Assembly: GCF_040096225.1 (NCBI RefSeq)
Contig: NZ_JBBMFC010000001.1
Coordinates: forward strand, 152,163 to 216,162
DNA length: 64,000 nucleotides
From: Hominiventricola aquisgranensis
GTDB lineage: Bacteria > Bacillota > Clostridia > Lachnospirales > Lachnospiraceae
Direction of reading: 5' to 3'
The position numbers and the translations under genes are program-made. Positions 8,763 to 17,392 of the stretch are shown piece by piece. The notes under the pieces were generated by a model. The model ran no database searches and was not told the DNA's origin. It saw only the letters and a list, made by a program, of their open reading frames with translations. Position 1 is the stretch's first letter. Each line of letters opens with the position of its first letter.

Positions 8763-8797
8763 GACAAAATATTTTCTGGCGTGGACGACAGAAAATG

Positions 8798-8826
8798 TTG
8801 TCATCTCTCGGAGTATTTCGTATAAT
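8798..8826 (+). promoter_or_regulatory. Sigma-A promoter of the zinc-ribbon membrane protein operon
   Basis: TTGTCA at 8798-8803 and TATAAT at 8821-8826, spacer 17 bp. The start point near 8833 rules out any start codon before it and supports ATG 8858, which has GGGAGGA seven bases upstream. Confidence 0.7.
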
Positions 8827-8857
8827 GAAACCAGCAGAGTCCGGGAGGATAAAAAAT

Positions 8858-9676
8858 ATGATTACGTGCAGAGAATGCGGTGCACTGATAGAAGAACTGG
8901 CAGAACGATGCCCTTATTGCGGCGCCATCAATGAGCTTGGTGCAGAACATAAATACATGCAGGATATGTATGACCTGAAGGATGATCTGAAAGAGGTGGG
9001 AAATATCCCCAGCGAAGAGATCAAAGCAGAAGTAAAGTCGAATGTCCATTTTACAGGAAAGGCAGTCGCAGTACTGCTGGCACTGGTTCTGATCCTTGCA
9101 GCGGTGTTTCTGTTTTTGCGGTATTCAGGGGATATTATTTATTCCGTGTACAATAAAATGACCGATACTCGTATGGCAGATACCCGGGAACAGATGCAGT
9201 GGGAAAGGGAGAATTTCCCCAAGCTGGATGCTTGGTATGAGGAAGGTGACTACGACTCGATCCTTGCGTTCTGCAATGAAATTGATGCGGCAACAGGCGG
9301 TATTTCTTACAGTTATACTAACTGGGAGCACTGGAATATTCTTCCTTTTTATGACACTTATCAGGAGTGCATGGAGCTAAAGAAGTACATCCAGCAGGGG
9401 GAGGAGACCTATCTCTATGAGTATCAGGCAGCACTCTATGATGCGTTGACCATGAATTATGATAAGGAATTGTTCCATCAGGTGGATGACAAGGATGAAA
9501 GTCTGGTGGATGGCTGGATCAAAGAGACTATGAGGTTTGTCAAAGACACCTATCAGATGGGCGATTCAGAGATCAAGGATCTGGAATATCAGGCAGAAAA
9601 GGATCATTTTCTGGATTACAAAGTGATCTATAAATATGTGGAAGAACACAAAGACCGGGTTCCGGTTACAGATTAA
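8858..9676 (+). CDS. Zinc-ribbon, single-TM protein of unknown function
   Basis: 272 residues from ATG 8858. An N-terminal zinc ribbon has C4-x2-C7 and C18-x2-C21 (MITCRECG ... CPYCGAINELG). A cytoplasmic linker follows, then one membrane helix at about 69-87 and a 180-residue extracytoplasmic domain rich in Tyr, Asp and Glu. No catalytic motif is recognised. The topology (zinc ribbon inside, large domain outside) matches many Firmicute 'zinc ribbon domain-containing' proteins. It is the first of three neighbouring anchored proteins and 21 bp separate it from the next, which has the same architecture. Confidence 0.75.
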   Translation: MITCRECGALIEELAERCPYCGAINELGAEHKYMQDMYDLKDDLKEVGNIPSEEIKAEVKSNVHFTGKAVAVLLALVLILAAVFLFLRYSGDIIYSVYNKMTDTRMADTREQMQWERENFPKLDAWYEEGDYDSILAFCNEIDAATGGISYSYTNWEHWNILPFYDTYQECMELKKYIQQGEETYLYEYQAALYDALTMNYDKELFHQVDDKDESLVDGWIKETMRFVKDTYQMGDSEIKDLEYQAEKDHFLDYKVIYKYVEEHKDRVPVTD

Positions 9677-9697
9677 ACGAACAGGGGGAAACAAAAA

Positions 9698-10471
9698 GTG
9701 AAATGTGATTTTTGCGGGGCAAATCTGACGATCGATGATGAAGTATGCCCATACTGCCATACTCCCAATACTCATTATGTGAAGCATCGGGAGGATATGC
9801 ACCGCTACGAGCAGGACTATCAGAGTACGAAGACAGAAGTGTATGAGACGGCTGGAAAGACCAGTAAAAAAGCGACGCAGATCGCAGTACTGGCTGTTCT
9901 GGGACTTCTGTTTCTGGGAAGCATTGTGATGAACAACAGTATCTGGACGATTGAACGGGCATTGTTGGTTCAGAAAGCGCAGAAAAATCTGTCGACTCAT
10001 GTAGAAAATCTGGACAAATATATTGCAAATGAAGACTGGAAATCATATGCCGCGTACATAGACGTGAATGAACTTTACTATTCGGGCATCAATGGATTTG
10101 ACGATTACCGGTATTTCCAGAGGATGGTGACAGATTATAATTATATTTATGACGCCTGCATGCATCTGGTGGATCATGAAAATATCGACAATGAGTATAT
10201 GTACTACACGCCGGACCGTTGTATGGAAGAGATTGCGGACAACCTGAAGGATATGTATGACTTTGTGAAGGCAGACGAGTATTCCACATACTATGAGGTT
10301 TACCAGAATCACAGTGACTGGTGTGACACGGTGCTGACACAGGCAGAAGAGCTGGTACAGGCATATGTAGGTGTGGATCCACAGGTGATTGAAAGTGGTG
10401 AGATCCGTACCATGTCAAAGACCAGACTGATCGTATTATTGGAAGGGAGCTATCGGCAGAATGAATCGTAA
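9698..10471 (+). CDS. Second zinc-ribbon, single-TM protein
   Basis: 257 residues from GTG 9698 with AGGGGGA upstream. It has the same plan as its neighbour: C3-x2-C6 and C17-x2-C20 (MKCDFCGANL ... VCPYCHTP), a charged linker, a membrane helix at 61-78 and an extracytoplasmic domain full of Tyr and Asp. The two look like diverged paralogues from a tandem duplication, judged by layout rather than alignment. The 3' end overlaps the next gene by 11 bp. Function unknown. Confidence 0.75.
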   Translation: MKCDFCGANLTIDDEVCPYCHTPNTHYVKHREDMHRYEQDYQSTKTEVYETAGKTSKKATQIAVLAVLGLLFLGSIVMNNSIWTIERALLVQKAQKNLSTHVENLDKYIANEDWKSYAAYIDVNELYYSGINGFDDYRYFQRMVTDYNYIYDACMHLVDHENIDNEYMYYTPDRCMEEIADNLKDMYDFVKADEYSTYYEVYQNHSDWCDTVLTQAEELVQAYVGVDPQVIESGEIRTMSKTRLIVLLEGSYRQNES

Positions 10472-10919
10472 AATATATCGGGCAGTTGTAATCGTGCTGG
10501 TCGTTCTGACCATCGGACAGATCATAAGATTTGGATTTCAGCTCTACGGAGATCAGTACCATTATCACTATGATGAAGATACTTTTCTCTATTCTATTCA
10601 AGATGGACAATATTCTGAACTGCCGGAGAAAAAGAACCGCAATGAGATGGAGCATGTGAAAGCAGATGCGCAGATGCTGGAATGTTATGCAGTGGCTGAT
10701 TACTATGAGGCAGCATCTCTGTATTATGCTTATGAAAATATCGGAAATGCAGCAAAAGCGGCAATTGCAAAGGCAGATATGGAAGAAGCTGAAGGCCGCA
10801 TGGGAGACTTAAGCTACTGTGCAGAAGAAATCGATGGATATTTTGTGAAATATTTTGCTTCTGCAGACTCCCAAAGTCAGTCTACAGACGTTGAGGGGCA
10901 GTCTACAGAAGCTGAGTAA
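10461..10919 (+). CDS. Membrane-anchored hypothetical protein
   Basis: 152 residues. An N-terminal membrane helix (about 7-24) comes after a basic MNRKIYR start, followed by a His/Tyr-rich juxtamembrane stretch (YHYHYDED), an Ala/Glu-rich helical region, and a low-complexity Ser/Gln/Thr tail. It has no zinc ribbon. The 11-bp overlap with the preceding gene argues for cotranscription and perhaps a shared complex at the membrane. No family recognised. Confidence 0.65.
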   Translation: MNRKIYRAVVIVLVVLTIGQIIRFGFQLYGDQYHYHYDEDTFLYSIQDGQYSELPEKKNRNEMEHVKADAQMLECYAVADYYEAASLYYAYENIGNAAKAAIAKADMEEAEGRMGDLSYCAEEIDGYFVKYFASADSQSQSTDVEGQSTEAE

Positions 10920-10928
10920 CGATAAAAA

Positions 10929-12305
10929 TTAAGCCGTCAGTTTGTGGATCCAGCGATAACTTCGGAACCGAAGGAAGATTGGAAGCCCTTTGAAAATCTG
11001 GTCACATTGTACTGCTACGACTACCAGTTCCACCGGCCATTTCCAGACAAAAGCGGCCAGGAAAGACAGCGGCATAACGATGAGCCAGGTGGAGATCAGA
11101 TTCAGGCGGAGAGTAAATTTCGTATCGCCGGAACTCTGAATGATGCCCATAGAGACTGGCATCTGGTAAGACATACCAACCATGATAACACTCATGATGA
11201 TTATAAAGTGATCAGCCAGGATCATGGCTTCGTTGCTGAGCCGGTACATGGACAGCAGTGGGGTGCGGCACACAAACAAAATAGTTGCGAGAATCAATCC
11301 AATCAGAATATCAATGACAGACAGGGTGCGGGCATCGGACCGCACCCTTTTCAGGTCTCCGGCTCCGATACTGTTGCCAATCATAACTGCAGAGGCAGAA
11401 GACAGCGCAATCACTACCACTTTCAGATACTGGTAGAAAGTAGAAGACACGGAGTTAGCTGCAATTGCATCAGAGGACAGATGTCCTAGAATCGCAGTCT
11501 GCATGGGGACGGAGACCGCCCACAACAAGGACGTGATCATAATCGGAATGCCGACTTTCAAAAAGGATCGCACTTGTTCTCTGCTTCCGGAGAACAGGGA
11601 GCTGGAGAACAGGTGGATCTTTGTGTCCATTTTTGCCACATAGAACAGCAGGATCAGAAGTTCTGCGATACGGGAAATCAGTGTTCCGATCGCAGCACCC
11701 TTGATACCCATTTCCGGAAATCCAAAGTGGCCGAAGATCAATGTATAGTTGATGCAGCCGTTGACGATCAGGGACACTACGGACACGATAAACGAGATCC
11801 GCACTGTTCCCACACTTCGCAGCATGGCGATGAGCAGATTGCTGAAAATAAAAAGCACGAAGGTCCATTTCAGGATAGAGAGATAGACCAGTCCTTCTGC
11901 AATGATCTCATCGGAAGTGGTAAAAATTCTCAATAGCTGCACAGGAAAGACAGTACACACCACCATAACCAACACAGAGACCAGCAGACAGAACTTCAGA
12001 GCAATTCCAGTCAGCTCCCGGATCGGCTGTGTCTGCTTCTGGCCCCAGTACTGAGAAGCAAGAGCTACCAGTGCATTTCCAATGGGAAGGGCAGTCTGCT
12101 GTACCATGAAGAAGACCTGGTTCACAGTGGCTGCTCCAGACAGAGCATTCTGACTGTAACTTCCCAGCATAATATTGTCCAGCATGTTCACACTGTAGGC
12201 AATCAGATTCTGAAGGGTGATGGTCAGGATCAGACCAAATAACGTCTTATAAAAGAGAGTATCTTTCGTGAAAAAAGACTCTCTGGTGGATAATTCGGTG
12301 TTCAT
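10929..12305 (-). CDS. MATE family multidrug/cation exporter
   Basis: 458 residues, about 12 membrane helices in two homologous halves. It has MATE landmarks: MLDNIMLGSYSQNALSGAAT near the N-terminus, GNALVALASQYWGQ, and GTLISRIAELLILLFY in the middle. It starts at 12305 on the minus strand and reads away from the trp operon; its end lies 10 bp from the convergent membrane-protein operon without an obvious separate terminator. The substrate is unknown. The family uses Na+ or H+ to export cationic drugs or metabolites. Confidence 0.9.
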   Translation of the reverse strand: MNTELSTRESFFTKDTLFYKTLFGLILTITLQNLIAYSVNMLDNIMLGSYSQNALSGAATVNQVFFMVQQTALPIGNALVALASQYWGQKQTQPIRELTGIALKFCLLVSVLVMVVCTVFPVQLLRIFTTSDEIIAEGLVYLSILKWTFVLFIFSNLLIAMLRSVGTVRISFIVSVVSLIVNGCINYTLIFGHFGFPEMGIKGAAIGTLISRIAELLILLFYVAKMDTKIHLFSSSLFSGSREQVRSFLKVGIPIMITSLLWAVSVPMQTAILGHLSSDAIAANSVSSTFYQYLKVVVIALSSASAVMIGNSIGAGDLKRVRSDARTLSVIDILIGLILATILFVCRTPLLSMYRLSNEAMILADHFIIIMSVIMVGMSYQMPVSMGIIQSSGDTKFTLRLNLISTWLIVMPLSFLAAFVWKWPVELVVVAVQCDQIFKGLPIFLRFRSYRWIHKLTA

Positions 12306-12354
12306 AGATTCTATTCTCCTCGAGTAAAATAACTTTGCATTTGAATACTCACAA

Positions 12355-12406
12355 ATTATAGCATATTAAATTTTTTCTTGACAAATAAAATCGGCTTTGC
12401 TATGAT
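12355..12406. promoter_or_regulatory. Divergent overlapping promoters of trp operon (+) and MATE gene (-)
   Basis: Plus strand: TTGACA 12378-12383, 17-bp spacer, TATGAT 12401-12406, initiating near 12413 just before the T-box. Minus strand: TTGTCA at 12384-12379, 18-bp spacer, TATAAT at 12360-12355. The two -35 hexamers lie on the same bases, so polymerase should be able to occupy only one promoter at a time. Confidence 0.65.
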
Positions 12407-12429
12407 GTAAAAAAATTGAATTGAGCATC

Positions 12430-12721
12430 ACTTTAAACCGATGAAGCGGAGATAACGGTATTTATGGTCGCACAGAGAGTCCGGGGAGCTGAGAGCCGGA
12501 TGGAACCCAGAATATCAAATGGACCGCTGAGGGCACAGTCAAAGGCAGAGATGAAAAGCCGAGTATTCTGTGACGTGAGGACATACGTCAGTTGTCAGAG
12601 ATATGTTAGTATTTCGTAAGGGTGTGAAGGCAGAGATACCTTCACAAATCAAGGTGGCACCGCGGGAAATGTAATGACTCGTCCTTGGTAAGTTAGACAG
12701 ACTTATCAAGGGCGATTTTTT
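12430..12721 (+). promoter_or_regulatory. T-box riboswitch with Trp specifier (trp leader)
   Basis: All main elements are visible. Stem I closes with GCGG (12446-12449) against CCGC (12523-12526). The 3' side of the specifier loop places TGG (Trp) at 12520-12522 followed by A. The canonical T-box sequence AAGGTGGCACCGCGG is at 12651-12665. The terminator is an 11-bp stem (12683-12693 with 12701-12711) followed by six T. Uncharged tRNA-Trp should stabilise the antiterminator and switch the operon on. The specifier matches the downstream gene, trpE. Confidence 0.92.
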
Positions 12722-12741
12722 ATGCCAGAAAAGGAGACGAC

Positions 12742-14214
12742 ATGAGACCGGAATTCAAAGAAGCAGTTAAGATCGCAGCAACAGGAGAGTACAAGTGCAT
12801 TCCAGTCAGTCTGGAATTATATGCAGACCAGTACACACCGCTGATGGTACTCAGAAAGCTGAAAAATGTAAGCAGACATTGCTACATGCTGGAATCAGCG
12901 GAGGATAATCAGAAATGGGGGCGCTACACATTTCTGGGATATGACCCGCGGCTTGAGATCACCTGTACAAACGGAAAACTCACGATCAAAAACGGAACAT
13001 CCGTGAATATGGAGACAAAGCATCCAGGTGAGTATATTCGACAGATACTTGATGAAAATAAAAGTCCGAAGATTGAAGGTTTTCCTACATTTACCGGTGG
13101 ACTGGTAGGATATTTTTCCTACGATTATATGAAATATGCAGAGCCGTCTCTAGTGCTGGATGCAGAAGACAAGGAAGGGTTTAAGGATGTGGATCTGATG
13201 TTGTTTGACAAGGTCATCGCATTTGACCATTTCCGTCAGAAGATCATCCTGATCGTAAATATCCGATGTGAGGATCTGAAGACCGAGTATCACCGGGCAG
13301 AACTGGAACTTTCTACCATGAAGCAGCTGATCCAGAGCGGCGAGATGGCGGAAGAAATACCGGGCAGATGTACTTCTGAATTCCGGGCATTGTTTAATCA
13401 GAAGCAGTATTGCAGCATGGTCGAGAAAGCAAAGCATTACATTCGGGAGGGAGATATTTTTCAGGTGGTGCTTTCCAATCGAATGGAATCGGATTATGAA
13501 GGAAGCCTTCTGGATACCTACCGGGTACTGCGGACGGTGAATCCTTCCCCATATATGTTTTATTTTTCCAGTGACGATATGGAGATCGCGGGAGCTTCCC
13601 CGGAGACACTGGTAAAGCTGGAAAATAAGACGCTCCATACGTTCCCACTGGCAGGTACTAGACCAAGGGGAGCCACTGAGGCGGAGGATCAGAGGCTGGA
13701 ACAGGAACTGCTGGCAGATGAAAAAGAATGTTCTGAGCACAACATGCTGGTGGATCTGGGACGAAATGATATCGGTAAGATCAGTGAGTTCGGAACCGTG
13801 GAAGTGGAAAAATACATGAGCATTCAGCGGTTTTCACACGTGATGCACATAGGTTCTACTGTGAAAGGAACCATCAGGAAAGGGTTGGATGCCATCGATG
13901 CGGTGGATTCCATTCTGCCGGCTGGAACCTTATCGGGAGCACCGAAGATCCGGGCCTGCGAGATCATCAATGAGCTGGAAAATAATAAGCGGGGCATCTA
14001 CGGAGGAGCCATTGGTTATCTGGATTTCACCGGAAACCTGGATACCTGTATTGCGATCCGCATTGCATATAAGAAAAATGGCAAGGTATTTGTCAGAAGC
14101 GGTGCAGGCATCGTGGCTGACAGCGTGCCACAGAAAGAATATCAGGAGTGTATCAACAAGGCAAAGGCAGTGATGAATGCACTGGCTACCGCACAGGGAG
14201 GCATCGACCAATGA
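12742..14214 (+). CDS. trpE: Anthranilate synthase component I
   Basis: 490 residues; ATG with AAGGAGA upstream. The N-terminal regulatory domain has the LLES-type Trp-feedback pocket (residues MLESAEDNQKWGRYTFLG). The catalytic chorismate-binding domain shows GDIFQVVLSNR, SPYMFYF, ASPETLVKL, the PLAGTRPRGAT block, DEKECSEHNMLVDLGRNDIG and LPAGTLSGAPKIRA. With TrpG it converts chorismate and glutamine to anthranilate. Transcription is gated by the Trp T-box. The stop overlaps the trpG start (ATGA). Confidence 0.96.
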   Translation: MRPEFKEAVKIAATGEYKCIPVSLELYADQYTPLMVLRKLKNVSRHCYMLESAEDNQKWGRYTFLGYDPRLEITCTNGKLTIKNGTSVNMETKHPGEYIRQILDENKSPKIEGFPTFTGGLVGYFSYDYMKYAEPSLVLDAEDKEGFKDVDLMLFDKVIAFDHFRQKIILIVNIRCEDLKTEYHRAELELSTMKQLIQSGEMAEEIPGRCTSEFRALFNQKQYCSMVEKAKHYIREGDIFQVVLSNRMESDYEGSLLDTYRVLRTVNPSPYMFYFSSDDMEIAGASPETLVKLENKTLHTFPLAGTRPRGATEAEDQRLEQELLADEKECSEHNMLVDLGRNDIGKISEFGTVEVEKYMSIQRFSHVMHIGSTVKGTIRKGLDAIDAVDSILPAGTLSGAPKIRACEIINELENNKRGIYGGAIGYLDFTGNLDTCIAIRIAYKKNGKVFVRSGAGIVADSVPQKEYQECINKAKAVMNALATAQGGIDQ

Positions 14215-14780
14215 TCATACTTATCGACAATTACGACAGTTTTTCTTATAACCTGTATCAGCTGGTCGGAACCATTGCCCCGGATATCAAAGTGATCCGG
14301 AATGATGAACTGACCGTGGATGAGATCCGGGCACTGAAACCATCACGGATCATTCTTTCACCGGGACCTGGCTTTCCAAGGGATGCGGGCATCTGTATCG
14401 AGGCGGCAAAGACACTGGGAAAAGAGATACCGACATTGGGTGTCTGCCTGGGACATCAGGCTATCTGCGAAGCCTATGGAGCTACCGTTTCTTATGCAAA
14501 AGAGCTGATGCACGGCAAGCAGTCCACCATAACCATTGATGAGACCTGCCCCATCTTTCAGGGCATGGGAAATACCATGAAAGCAGCCAGATATCATTCG
14601 CTGGCAGCTGTGAAAGAGACTATTCCAGAAACATTAAAGGTGACTGCCAAGACCAAAGACGGCGAAGTTATGGCAGTTATGCATCGGGAGTATCCCATTT
14701 ACGGTGTACAGTTCCATCCAGAATCCATCCTGACACCAGATGGAAAAATCATATTGAGTAATTTCTTAAAAGAAATATAA
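14211..14780 (+). CDS. trpG: Anthranilate synthase component II (glutamine amidotransferase)
   Basis: 189 residues from ATG 14211, which overlaps the trpE stop; a longer reading frame upstream is just the trpE region. Class I amidotransferase triad: the LSPGPGFP oxyanion strand, nucleophile Cys in GVCLGHQAI, and catalytic His/Glu in YGVQFHPESIL. There is no fusion to TrpD. It supplies ammonia to TrpE and may also serve the PabB branch, a dual use known in some Firmicutes that cannot be judged here. Confidence 0.95.
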   Translation: MIILIDNYDSFSYNLYQLVGTIAPDIKVIRNDELTVDEIRALKPSRIILSPGPGFPRDAGICIEAAKTLGKEIPTLGVCLGHQAICEAYGATVSYAKELMHGKQSTITIDETCPIFQGMGNTMKAARYHSLAAVKETIPETLKVTAKTKDGEVMAVMHREYPIYGVQFHPESILTPDGKIILSNFLKEI

Positions 14781-14830
14781 ATAACGCAAACATACAGCAA
14801 ACATATAAAATATATGAGGAGGATAAGAAA

Positions 14831-15856
14831 ATGATTAAAGAAGCAACAGCAGCATTGATCGATGGAAAAGACCTGACTTATGAGCAGGCAAATGCAGTAA
14901 TCAATGAGATCATGAACGGAGAGACTTCACAGGTACAGACAGCCGCATTTCTGACTGCTTTGTCCACCAAGGGTGAGACCATTGAGGAAATTACCGCCTG
15001 CGCAGCAGCTATGAGATCCCATGCACTTCCGGTACAATATGACGGAGATCTGCTGGAGATCGTAGGAACAGGTGGAGACGGAGCTGGCTCCTTTAATATT
15101 TCTACCACATCTTCGATAGTGATTGCTGCCGGAGGCGTTCCAGTGGCGAAACATGGCAATCGGGCAGCTTCTTCAAAGAGTGGTGCAGCGGACTGTCTGG
15201 AGGCATTGGGAGTAAATATTCAGCTTGCCCCGGAACAATGTGTAAAACTTCTGAAAAAGATTGGTATCTGTTTCTTCTTTGCACAGAAATATCACACTTC
15301 TATGAAATATGTAGGACCAGTTAGAAAAGAGCTGGGTGTGAGAACGGTCTTCAATCTGTTGGGACCGCTGACCAATCCGGGACATGCCAATCTTCAGGTG
15401 TTGGGAGTATATGCTGAGCATCTGGTGGAGCCGATGGCAAAGGTGCTTTATCAGCTGGGGGTAAAACGGGGCATGGTAGTCTACGGACAGGACAAGCTGG
15501 ATGAAATCTCCATGTGTGCACCTACAACGGTCTGTGAATTTGGCAAAGGTGAGTACAAGACCTATGTGATCCGGCCGGAAGATTTTGGTATGAAGACTGC
15601 TCAGAAGGATGCACTCAAAGGCGGTACTCCAGAAGAAAATGCAGCCATTACAAGAGCTATTCTGGCGGGTGAAAAAGGAGTCAGAAGAGATGCGGTCCTG
15701 TTAAATGCAGGAGCCGGTCTCTATGTGGGCGGCAAGGCAGACAGCCTGGCAGATGGTGTGAAGCTGGCAGCTACTCTGATCGATGAGGGCATGGCACAGC
15801 AGACGTTGAATGCTTTTATCCGCGAATCAAATAAGCAGGAATCGGTGGCATCTTAG
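14831..15856 (+). CDS. trpD: Anthranilate phosphoribosyltransferase
   Basis: 341 residues. It shows the glycine-rich PRPP site GTGGDGAGSFNISTTSS, then KHGNRAASSKSGAADCLEALG, FFFAQKYHTSMKYVGPVRKELG and FNLLGPLTNPG, all diagnostic of TrpD. It transfers phosphoribose from PRPP to anthranilate. The gap to trpG is 50 bp and carries an AGGAGGA site. Normal length, no anomalies. Confidence 0.96.
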   Translation: MIKEATAALIDGKDLTYEQANAVINEIMNGETSQVQTAAFLTALSTKGETIEEITACAAAMRSHALPVQYDGDLLEIVGTGGDGAGSFNISTTSSIVIAAGGVPVAKHGNRAASSKSGAADCLEALGVNIQLAPEQCVKLLKKIGICFFFAQKYHTSMKYVGPVRKELGVRTVFNLLGPLTNPGHANLQVLGVYAEHLVEPMAKVLYQLGVKRGMVVYGQDKLDEISMCAPTTVCEFGKGEYKTYVIRPEDFGMKTAQKDALKGGTPEENAAITRAILAGEKGVRRDAVLLNAGAGLYVGGKADSLADGVKLAATLIDEGMAQQTLNAFIRESNKQESVAS

Positions 15857-15889
15857 TGGCATAAAAACAGACAGGCGAAGGAGACAGAT

Positions 15890-16747
15890 ATGATATTAGA
15901 TGAGTTGGCAGCTTATGCATCCTTCCGGGTGGCGGAGGCGAAGAAAAAGATAGCAGCGGACGAAATGGAACGAAAAGCCCGCAGCCTTCCTAAAGGAGAT
16001 TTTCGATTTGAGCATGCTCTTTGTAACACAGGAGTATCCTTTATCTGCGAAGTAAAACGAGCATCACCTTCCAAAGGGTTGATTGCCGAGGATTTTCCTT
16101 ATGTGGAGATTGCCAGGGAATATGAGCAGGCCGGTGCAGACTGTGTATCGGTACTGACAGAGCCAAAATGGTTCTTAGGTTCTGATGAGATCTTCAAAGA
16201 GATTCGGGCGGCCATTACCCTTCCTATGATCCGTAAGGATTTCACGGTGGATGCTTATCAGATCTATGAGGCAAAATGCATGGGAGCAGATGCAGTACTT
16301 CTGATCTGTGCCTTGCTTCCAACCGAGACCATTCGGGAATATCTGAAGATCTGTGATGATCTGGGATTGACTGCACTGGTAGAGACTCATGATGAAAATG
16401 AGATCCGGTCAGCACTGAAGGCAGGAGCCAGAGTGATAGGTGTTAATAACCGGAATTTGAAAAATTTTACTGTGGATTTTTCTAATGCAGCGAACCTTCG
16501 GGAGCAGATCCCCACGAATGTGATCTTTGTGGCAGAATCTGGAGTGAAGGAGCCGCAGGATGTGGGTGTTCTGGCAGAGATCGGAGCCGATGCGGTGCTG
16601 ATCGGTGAGGCGCTTATGCGTGCGGAAGACAAGACGGAACGGCTGGCTGAATTTAAACAGGCAGCGGCACAAGGACGAGAGAAGGCTGCAGAGCAGGTGC
16701 AGACATCGGACGCACAGAGTCAGGCATCTGACGGAGGCAAGGCATGA
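15890..16747 (+). CDS. trpC: Indole-3-glycerol phosphate synthase
   Basis: 285 residues. TIM-barrel motifs: ICEVKRASPSKGLI, EYEQAGADCVSVLTE, IRKDFTVDAYQIYEA, GADAVLLI, GVNNRNLKNF, AESGVKEPQDV and GADAVLIGEALMR. The catalytic Lys of EVKRASPSKG and Lys of IRKDF are present. The last 25 or so residues form a Gln/Ala/Ser-rich tail not needed by the fold. The stop overlaps the trpF start by 4 bp. TrpC and TrpF are separate genes here, not fused as in enterobacteria. Confidence 0.95.
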   Translation: MILDELAAYASFRVAEAKKKIAADEMERKARSLPKGDFRFEHALCNTGVSFICEVKRASPSKGLIAEDFPYVEIAREYEQAGADCVSVLTEPKWFLGSDEIFKEIRAAITLPMIRKDFTVDAYQIYEAKCMGADAVLLICALLPTETIREYLKICDDLGLTALVETHDENEIRSALKAGARVIGVNNRNLKNFTVDFSNAANLREQIPTNVIFVAESGVKEPQDVGVLAEIGADAVLIGEALMRAEDKTERLAEFKQAAAQGREKAAEQVQTSDAQSQASDGGKA

Positions 16748-17391
16748 GAAGCCAGAACGCTAATCAGATGGTAGATAGTGGGCAGACGAAAATCAAGATC
16801 TGCGGCCTGTATCGGGATGCAGATATCGACGCAGTCAATCAATACCAGCCCGATTATGCAGGTTTTGTATTCTATCCACCCAGCCACCGATATGTGACAT
16901 GGGAGCAGATGAAAGACTTTCGGGAAAAGTTGCGGTCAGAGATCCCGGCAGTGGGTGTATGTGTAAACTTGCCGGTGGAGGAGGTGGCAGCGCACCTGAA
17001 GGAAGGTTTTATCCAGATTGCTCAGCTTCATGGAACGGAAGATGAAGCATATATGGAGATGCTGCGGAGCCTGGTACCTGGATGCGAGATCTGGAAAGCA
17101 TGTAAAATAAGATCTGCAGAAGATTTACAGAAGATCGAGAACAGCAGTGCAGACCGGATCTTATTGGATAATGGATATGGAACCGGTAATTGTTTTGACT
17201 GGCGGCTGTTGAAAGACTGGTCGACAAAGCATTCATTTCTGCTGGCAGGTGGGCTTCAGTCGGAAAATATCAAAGAAGCAATAAATAATTTTGCACCATG
17301 GGGTGTGGACATCAGCTCCGGTGTGGAGACAGACAAGAAAAAAGATCCTGACAAGATCAGAAAAATCATAGAACAAGTGAGGAGTAAGTAA
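16744..17391 (+). CDS. trpF: Phosphoribosylanthranilate isomerase
   Basis: 215 residues. It has KIKICGLYRDADI with the catalytic Cys, YAGFVFYPPSHRYV, QLHGTED, the DRILLDNGYGTGN catalytic-Asp region, LLAGGLQSENI and GVDISSGVET. This covers the whole PRAI fold. It starts with ATGA overlapping trpC and ends 1 bp before trpB, so the tail of the operon is translationally compact. Confidence 0.94.
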   Translation: MRSQNANQMVDSGQTKIKICGLYRDADIDAVNQYQPDYAGFVFYPPSHRYVTWEQMKDFREKLRSEIPAVGVCVNLPVEEVAAHLKEGFIQIAQLHGTEDEAYMEMLRSLVPGCEIWKACKIRSAEDLQKIENSSADRILLDNGYGTGNCFDWRLLKDWSTKHSFLLAGGLQSENIKEAINNFAPWGVDISSGVETDKKKDPDKIRKIIEQVRSK

Positions 17392-17392
17392 G

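Noticed and set aside
16744..17391. Frameshift or fusion between trpC and trpF
   Set aside because: The 4-bp ATGA overlap is ordinary coupling; both proteins are complete with all active-site motifs.
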